Positions 33,205-36,906 of a DNA stretch of 36,906 bases are shown here, piece by piece. How positions within the stretch are numbered: position 1 is the first letter of the stretch; the number at the start of each line of letters is the position of its first letter. The stretch lies in the NCBI RefSeq assembly GCF_000980895.1, contig NZ_LAZX01000076.1:1-36906 (forward strand). The letters are read 5' to 3'. The stretch is from Sphingomonas sp. Ag1. GTDB taxonomy: Bacteria > Pseudomonadota > Alphaproteobacteria > Sphingomonadales > Sphingomonadaceae. Below the pieces are notes generated by a model. That model made no database searches, had not been told where the DNA came from, and was given only the letters and a program-made list of their open reading frames with translations. Made by a program: the position numbers and the translations under genes.

Positions 33205-33756
33205 ATGGCGGATTTGGCCGCGCTGACCCAGATGATCGAGACCGAGGCCAAGGCACTCGGGTTCGACCTCGTGCGTGTCGCGCTGTTCGGCAAGGGTGAC
33301 GAGCGCACGCTGCAGGTGATGGCGGAGCGGCCGGACACGCGGCAGCTGACGATCGACGATTGCGCCGATCTGTCGCGCCGGATCTCCGACGTGCTCGACG
33401 CGCTGGAGGAAGAGGGGCGGGACCCGATCGAGGGCGCCTATCGCCTAGAAGTGTCGAGCCCCGGCATCGATCGCCCGCTGACGCGCCTGTCGGATTATGC
33501 TGACTGGACCGGGCATGAGGCGAAGCTGACGCTGGACGCGCCGCTCGACGGGCAGAAGCAGTTCCGTGGCGAGATCGTCGGCGTCGAGGGTGAGGAAATC
33601 ACCATCCGCAATCGTACGGGCTCGGTGGCCAACGTTCCCTTCGCGCGGATCACCGACGCGAAGCTGGTGCTGACCGACAAATTGATCGCTGCAACCGTCC
33701 CGCTCTCCGTCGAGGGCGCGGAAGAAGAAGAAATCGAAGCAGAGGAAACCGAGTAA
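33205..33756 (+). CDS. rimP: Ribosome maturation factor RimP
   Basis: RimP is needed for 30S subunit maturation. The 183-residue protein shows IETEAKALGFDLVRVALFGKG, the LTIDDCADLSRRISDVLD helix, and the SSPGIDRPLTRLSDY motif that is diagnostic for RimP, followed by a beta-rich C-terminal domain and an acidic tail (EEEEIEAEETE). The ATG at 33205 (MADLAALTQMIE) has TGGAGA upstream; a longer frame is open to 33088 but is not supported. It is the first gene of the operon, and its TAA overlaps the nusA ATG by one base. Confidence 0.97.
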   Translation: MADLAALTQMIETEAKALGFDLVRVALFGKGDERTLQVMAERPDTRQLTIDDCADLSRRISDVLDALEEEGRDPIEGAYRLEVSSPGIDRPLTRLSDYADWTGHEAKLTLDAPLDGQKQFRGEIVGVEGEEITIRNRTGSVANVPFARITDAKLVLTDKLIAATVPLSVEGAEEEEIEAEETE

Positions 33757-35387
33757 TGGCTACCGGCGTCACCGCGAACCGTGCGGAACTGATCGCGATC
33801 GCCAACAGCGTCGCCAGCGAGAAGATGATCGACAAGGCGATCGTCATCGAGGCGATGGAGGATGCGATCCAGCGTGCGGCGCGTACCCGCTACGGCCAGG
33901 AAATGGACATCCGCGCAAAGCTGGACCCGAACAACGGTGACCTTCGCCTGTGGCGTGTCGTCGAAGTGGTCGAGCAGGTCGACGACATCTACAAGCAGGT
34001 CGACGTCAATGGCGCGCAGAAGCTGCAGAAGGGCGCGACCGTCGGCGACTTCCTGGTCGATCCGCTGCCGCCGATCGAATTCGGTCGCATCCAGGCGCAG
34101 GCTGCCAAGCAGACCATCTTTCAGAAGGTTCGCGATGCCGAGCGCGAGCGCCAGTATGAGGAATTCAAGGACCGCGCCGGCGAGATCATCACCGGCGTCG
34201 TGAAGCGCGTCGAGTTCGGCCACATTGTCGTCGACCTGGGCCGCGCCGAGGGCGTCATCCGCCGCGACCAGCAGATCCCGCGCGAAGTGGTGCGTGTGAA
34301 CGACCGCATCCGGTCGCTGATCCTGAAGGTGGTGCGCGAGAACCGCGGGCCGCAGATCTTCCTGTCGCGCGCGCACCCCGACTTCATGAAGAAGCTGTTC
34401 GCGCAGGAAGTGCCGGAAATCTACGACGGCATCATCGAGATCAAGGCCGCCGCGCGCGACCCGGGGAGCCGCGCGAAGATCGGCGTCATCAGCCACGATT
34501 CGTCGATCGATCCGGTCGGCGCATGCGTCGGCATGAAGGGTAGCCGCGTTCAGGCCGTCGTGCAGGAAATGCAGGGCGAGAAGATCGACATCATCCCGTG
34601 GTCGCCGGACATCGCGACCTTCGTCGTCAACGCGCTGCAGCCGGCGAACGTCAGCCGCGTGATCATCGACGAGGAAGAAGAGCGGATCGAAGTGGTCGTT
34701 CCCGACGACCAGCTGAGCCTTGCCATCGGCCGCCGTGGTCAGAACGTGCGCCTGGCGTCGCAGCTGACCGCCAAGGCGATCGACATCATGACCGAGACCG
34801 ATTCGTCGGAGAAGCGTCAGCAGGAATTCGTCAGCCGGTCGGAAGCATTCCAGAACGAGCTGGACGTCGACGAGACGCTGGCCCAGCTGCTGGTGGCCGA
34901 AGGCTTCACCGAGCTGGAAGAGGTCGCCTATGTCGAGCTGGACGAGCTGGCGGCGATCGAAGGGTTCGACGAGGATCTGGCGCAGGAGCTGCAGAGCCGT
35001 GCCGCCGAGGCGATCGAGCGTCGCGAGCAGGCCAATCGCGAAGCGCGCCAGGCGCTGGGCGTCGAGGATGCGGTGGCGCAGCTGCCGCACCTGACCGAAG
35101 CGATGCTGGTCACGCTGGGCAAGGCCGGGATCAAGACGCTGGACGATGTCGCCGACCTCGCCACCGACGAATTGATCGAGAAGAAGCGTGCCGAGCCGCG
35201 CCGCCGCAACGAGGACGCACCGCGCCGTCCCGAGCACAAGGGCGGTGTGCTGGGCGAATATGGCCTGACCGAAGAGCAGGGCAATGAGATCATCATGGCT
35301 GCCCGTGCGCATTGGTTCGATGATGAGGAGGCCGCGCCGGCCGATGCCGCGGCGGCCGATGTTGCGACGGAGGAGTCGGAGGCCTGA
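33756..35387 (+). CDS. nusA: Transcription termination/antitermination factor NusA
   Basis: 543 residues. The order is an N-terminal RNA-polymerase-binding domain, an S1 domain (EIITGVVKRVEFGHIVVDLGRAEGVI...), two KH domains (DPVGACVGMKGSRVQAVVQEMQGEKIDII and LAIGRRGQNVRLASQLT) and two acidic C-terminal repeats (VDETLAQLLVAEGFTELEEVAYV, LGKAGIKTLDDVADL). NusA controls pausing, termination and antitermination. The C-terminal end is Ala/Glu-rich. Its TGA overlaps the next gene's ATG (TGATG), so translation continues directly into the tautomerase gene. Confidence 0.97.
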   Translation: MATGVTANRAELIAIANSVASEKMIDKAIVIEAMEDAIQRAARTRYGQEMDIRAKLDPNNGDLRLWRVVEVVEQVDDIYKQVDVNGAQKLQKGATVGDFLVDPLPPIEFGRIQAQAAKQTIFQKVRDAERERQYEEFKDRAGEIITGVVKRVEFGHIVVDLGRAEGVIRRDQQIPREVVRVNDRIRSLILKVVRENRGPQIFLSRAHPDFMKKLFAQEVPEIYDGIIEIKAAARDPGSRAKIGVISHDSSIDPVGACVGMKGSRVQAVVQEMQGEKIDIIPWSPDIATFVVNALQPANVSRVIIDEEEERIEVVVPDDQLSLAIGRRGQNVRLASQLTAKAIDIMTETDSSEKRQQEFVSRSEAFQNELDVDETLAQLLVAEGFTELEEVAYVELDELAAIEGFDEDLAQELQSRAAEAIERREQANREARQALGVEDAVAQLPHLTEAMLVTLGKAGIKTLDDVADLATDELIEKKRAEPRRRNEDAPRRPEHKGGVLGEYGLTEEQGNEIIMAARAHWFDDEEAAPADAAAADVATEESEA

Positions 35388-35623
35388 TGCCGTTCGTGTC
35401 GATCAGACTGGCAGGCTCCGCATCCAAGGAGCAGAAGGCGGGGATCGTGGCTGACGTCACGTCCTCGCTGGTCACGCGGCTGGGCAAGAATCCGGCCGCG
35501 GTCCAGATCGTGATCGAGGAAGTTTCGACGGAGAATTACGGTGCCGGCGGCGTGCTGATCGTTGATCGCGACTCGCCTGCCGCACCGAAAGAGGGAGACG
35601 CGCATGCGGAACCCTCACAATGA
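35387..35623 (+). CDS. 4-oxalocrotonate tautomerase-like protein inside the nusA operon
   Basis: 78 residues, MPFVSIRLAGSASKEQKAGIV, then NPAAVQIVIEEVSTENYGAGG, resembling 4-OT tautomerases in which the mature N-terminus is catalytic Pro1 and the fold is beta-alpha-beta. It is longer than the usual 62-residue member by a hydrophilic tail. Arg (IRLAG) near the front fits the family, and the position of other catalytic Arg residues is not certain. The unusual thing is the location: the start overlaps the nusA stop (TGATG), placing it in the conserved rimP-nusA-ylxR-infB operon. I know no established role for a tautomerase there. Confidence 0.8.
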   Translation: MPFVSIRLAGSASKEQKAGIVADVTSSLVTRLGKNPAAVQIVIEEVSTENYGAGGVLIVDRDSPAAPKEGDAHAEPSQ

Positions 35624-35699
35624 TCGGCTAACGATCCGCAGCGCCAACCAACATCAGGCCGGCAGCCACCAGGTTGCCGGGCGGGAGGCGCGCGCATGA
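35604..35699 (+). CDS. Possible 31-codon ORF coupled to ylxR
   Basis: It starts with ATG at 35604 inside the tautomerase gene's end, preceded by AGGGAG at a good distance, and ends at TGA 35697-35699, overlapping the ylxR ATG (ATGA). The peptide MRNPHNDRLTIRSANQHQAG and following residues match no family I know. It could be a translational coupling leader or a chance frame in the spacer. Confidence 0.25.
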   Translation: MRNPHNDRLTIRSANQHQAGSHQVAGREARA

Positions 35700-36442
35700 G
35701 CGATCCTGTCCGTACCTGCATCCTGTCGCGCGAGGAAGCGCCGCGCGACGGCCTGGTCCGGCTGGTGCTGGCGCCTGACGGACGCGTGCTGCCCGATGTG
35801 CGTGCCAAGGCGCCGGGGCGCGGGGCGTGGATCGGCGTGACCGCGGCAGAGCTTGCCGCCGCCCAGGCGAAGGGCAAGCTGCGCGGGGCGCTGGCGCGGG
35901 CGTTCAAGACCGGCGAGATGATCATTCCCGATGATCTGCCCGCGATGATCGCCACCGCGCTGGAGCGCCAGGCCCTCGACCGGCTGGGGCTGGAATCGCG
36001 CGCGGGCACCGTGCTGACCGGATCGGACCGCATTGCCGAGGCAGCGCGCGCCGGGCGGCTACACGCATTGTACCATGCCGCGGACGCGAGCGAGGACGGG
36101 CGGCGCAAGCTGGCCCAGGCCTGGCGAGTCGGGTCCAACCGCGAGGGTAGCGGACTGGGGGGCTTGGTTCTGCCGATACCACGCCCCATATTGTCGATGG
36201 CGCTGGGCCGCGAAAACGTGGTACATATCGGCGTCACCGACCGCATGGCGGCCGGCAGGTTGAGAGACGCGCTCGATCGCTGGCGCCGCTTTATCGGCCC
36301 TGATAGCCCAGAAGCTCATCAAAGTGATACTTTGGTGGGTGGTCTGACCTCCGCACCTTGCGCAACGGCCGCGCAAGGCGCATCGGCGCCCGAGCTTTCC
36401 GGGCATGTACCGGCCGTGACGACACACGAGGAATTTGAGTGA
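35696..36442 (+). CDS. ylxR: YlxR (DUF448)/L7Ae-like RNA-binding protein
   Basis: 248 residues. The N-terminal YlxR domain carries RTCILSREEAPRDGLVRLVLAPDG and the PGRGAWIGVTAAEL signature. The middle (about residues 90-205) resembles an L7Ae-like fold: LDRLGLESRAGTVLTGSDRI, GRLHALYHAADASEDG and SMALGRENVVHIGVTD. Such two-domain proteins occur between nusA and infB in alphaproteobacteria; in firmicutes the YlxR relative (RnpM) modulates RNase P. The C-terminal roughly 40 residues are low-complexity. The ATG at 35696 has GGGAGG upstream, and the TGA overlaps the infB GTG. Confidence 0.9.
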   Translation: MSDPVRTCILSREEAPRDGLVRLVLAPDGRVLPDVRAKAPGRGAWIGVTAAELAAAQAKGKLRGALARAFKTGEMIIPDDLPAMIATALERQALDRLGLESRAGTVLTGSDRIAEAARAGRLHALYHAADASEDGRRKLAQAWRVGSNREGSGLGGLVLPIPRPILSMALGRENVVHIGVTDRMAAGRLRDALDRWRRFIGPDSPEAHQSDTLVGGLTSAPCATAAQGASAPELSGHVPAVTTHEEFE

Positions 36443-36906
36443 GCGAGACCGACAACGATAAGCCGAAACTTGGCATGCGCGCGCCTCTGGGCGTCCGACG
36501 CACCGTCGAGACCGGCAAGGTGAAGCAAAGCTTCAGCCACGGCCGCTCCAATACGGTGATCGTGGAAACCAAGAAGGCCCGCACCTTCCGCAAGCCGGGT
36601 GACCCCGCGCCGACGGAGCAGGTTGCCGCGCCGGCACCGGCGGAAGTCGAGGCGCCCTCCGCGCCCGCACCGCGCGCTGAGCCGCCCGCACCGCCGCGCG
36701 CCCCGTCCAACGAGACCCCGCAGGAGCGGCAGGCCCGCCTGCTGCGCGAGGCCGAGGAGCAGCGCATGCGTGCGCTGGAGGAACAGCGGCACCGCGAGGA
36801 GGCCGAGCGTGCCCGCGCGGCCGAGGAAGAGAAGCGCCGCGCCGAGGAGCGTGCCGCTGCTGCCGCCGCGGCCGAGGCTGCGCCTGCGCCCGAGGCTGCT
36901 CCGGCG
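36439..36906 (+). CDS. infB: Translation initiation factor IF-2, N-terminal part (3' end missing)
   Basis: Starts at GTG 36439, overlapping the ylxR stop (GTGA), and runs open to the window edge (156 codons). The opening MSETDNDKPKLGMRAPLGVR and VETGKVKQSFSHGRSNTVIVETKKARTF match the N-terminal IF-2-associated region of alphaproteobacterial InfB. An Ala/Pro/Glu/Arg-rich low-complexity linker (about residues 58-156) follows, as expected before the GTPase domain, which lies downstream. IF-2 delivers fMet-tRNA to the ribosome. Confidence 0.95.
   Translation, partial: MSETDNDKPKLGMRAPLGVRRTVETGKVKQSFSHGRSNTVIVETKKARTFRKPGDPAPTEQVAAPAPAEVEAPSAPAPRAEPPAPPRAPSNETPQERQARLLREAEEQRMRALEEQRHREEAERARAAEEEKRRAEERAAAAAAAEAAPAPEAAPA

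Noticed and set aside
33495..35312. 605-codon minus-strand open frame opposite nusA
   Set aside because: Antisense shadow of nusA; the plus strand has all NusA domains.

Overview
The window is a contiguous piece of a high-G+C alphaproteobacterial chromosome, most likely Sphingomonadales (Sphingomonas or a close relative). The reasons are the gene set and order (ccrM; imuA-imuB-dnaE2; rimP-nusA-ylxR-infB), the OmpA protein with a poly-proline linker, the alphaproteobacterial LexA box GTTC-N7-GTTC, and EcfG-type stress promoters. I see no phage, transposon, CRISPR, rRNA or tRNA genes. This is core and lipid-metabolism chromosome rather than an island.

Layout. (1) 1-413: the 3' end of an OmpA-family gene with a strong terminator. 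(2) 794-6971, all minus strand: rnhB, ccrM, folP, a TANGO2/NRDE protein, a degenerate alpha/beta-hydrolase, purE, purK. (3) 7136-10916: a PQQ-type sugar dehydrogenase lipoprotein, two coupled PaaI-type thioesterases, a crotonase, a small CsbD-like stress protein and another thioesterase. (4) 11077-13903: a short-chain dehydrogenase and thiolase pair, divergent from a nitroreductase. (5) 13935-15658: a small conserved hypothetical and an RhlE-type RNA helicase. (6) 15929-17787: a small membrane protein translationally coupled to a membrane chemoreceptor-like protein. (7) 17878-22412: an acyl-CoA dehydrogenase divergent from a fumarylacetoacetase-family hydrolase, then a P450 and double-hotdog thioesterase operon. 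(8) 22483-28660: the SOS mutagenesis cassette imuA-imuB-dnaE2. (9) 28876-32775: a branched-chain 2-oxoacid dehydrogenase operon (E1-alpha, E1-beta, E2). (10) 32825-32968: a 47-codon stress membrane protein. (11) 33205-end: rimP-nusA-tautomerase-ylxR-infB (infB runs off the end).

How they fit together. Sections 3, 4 and 7 form a diffuse fatty-acid/acyl-CoA catabolism region. Two of its divergent promoter spacers share the inverted repeat TAAC-N4-GTTA, the only two copies I found, which suggests a common repressor. The SOS cassette has a perfect LexA box. The two small stress-protein genes each carry an EcfG-like promoter, one a perfect consensus match. GANTC sites, the target of the CcrM methylase encoded here, bunch upstream of ccrM itself and in the imuA/bkdA1 spacer.

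The most unusual items are the tautomerase inserted in the rimP-nusA-infB operon, an ImuB with a roughly 215-residue insertion close to its N-terminus, the shared TAAC-N4-GTTA operator candidates, the GANTC clusters, and REP-like palindromes in the spacers of the bkd operon, one of which creates a false start codon.
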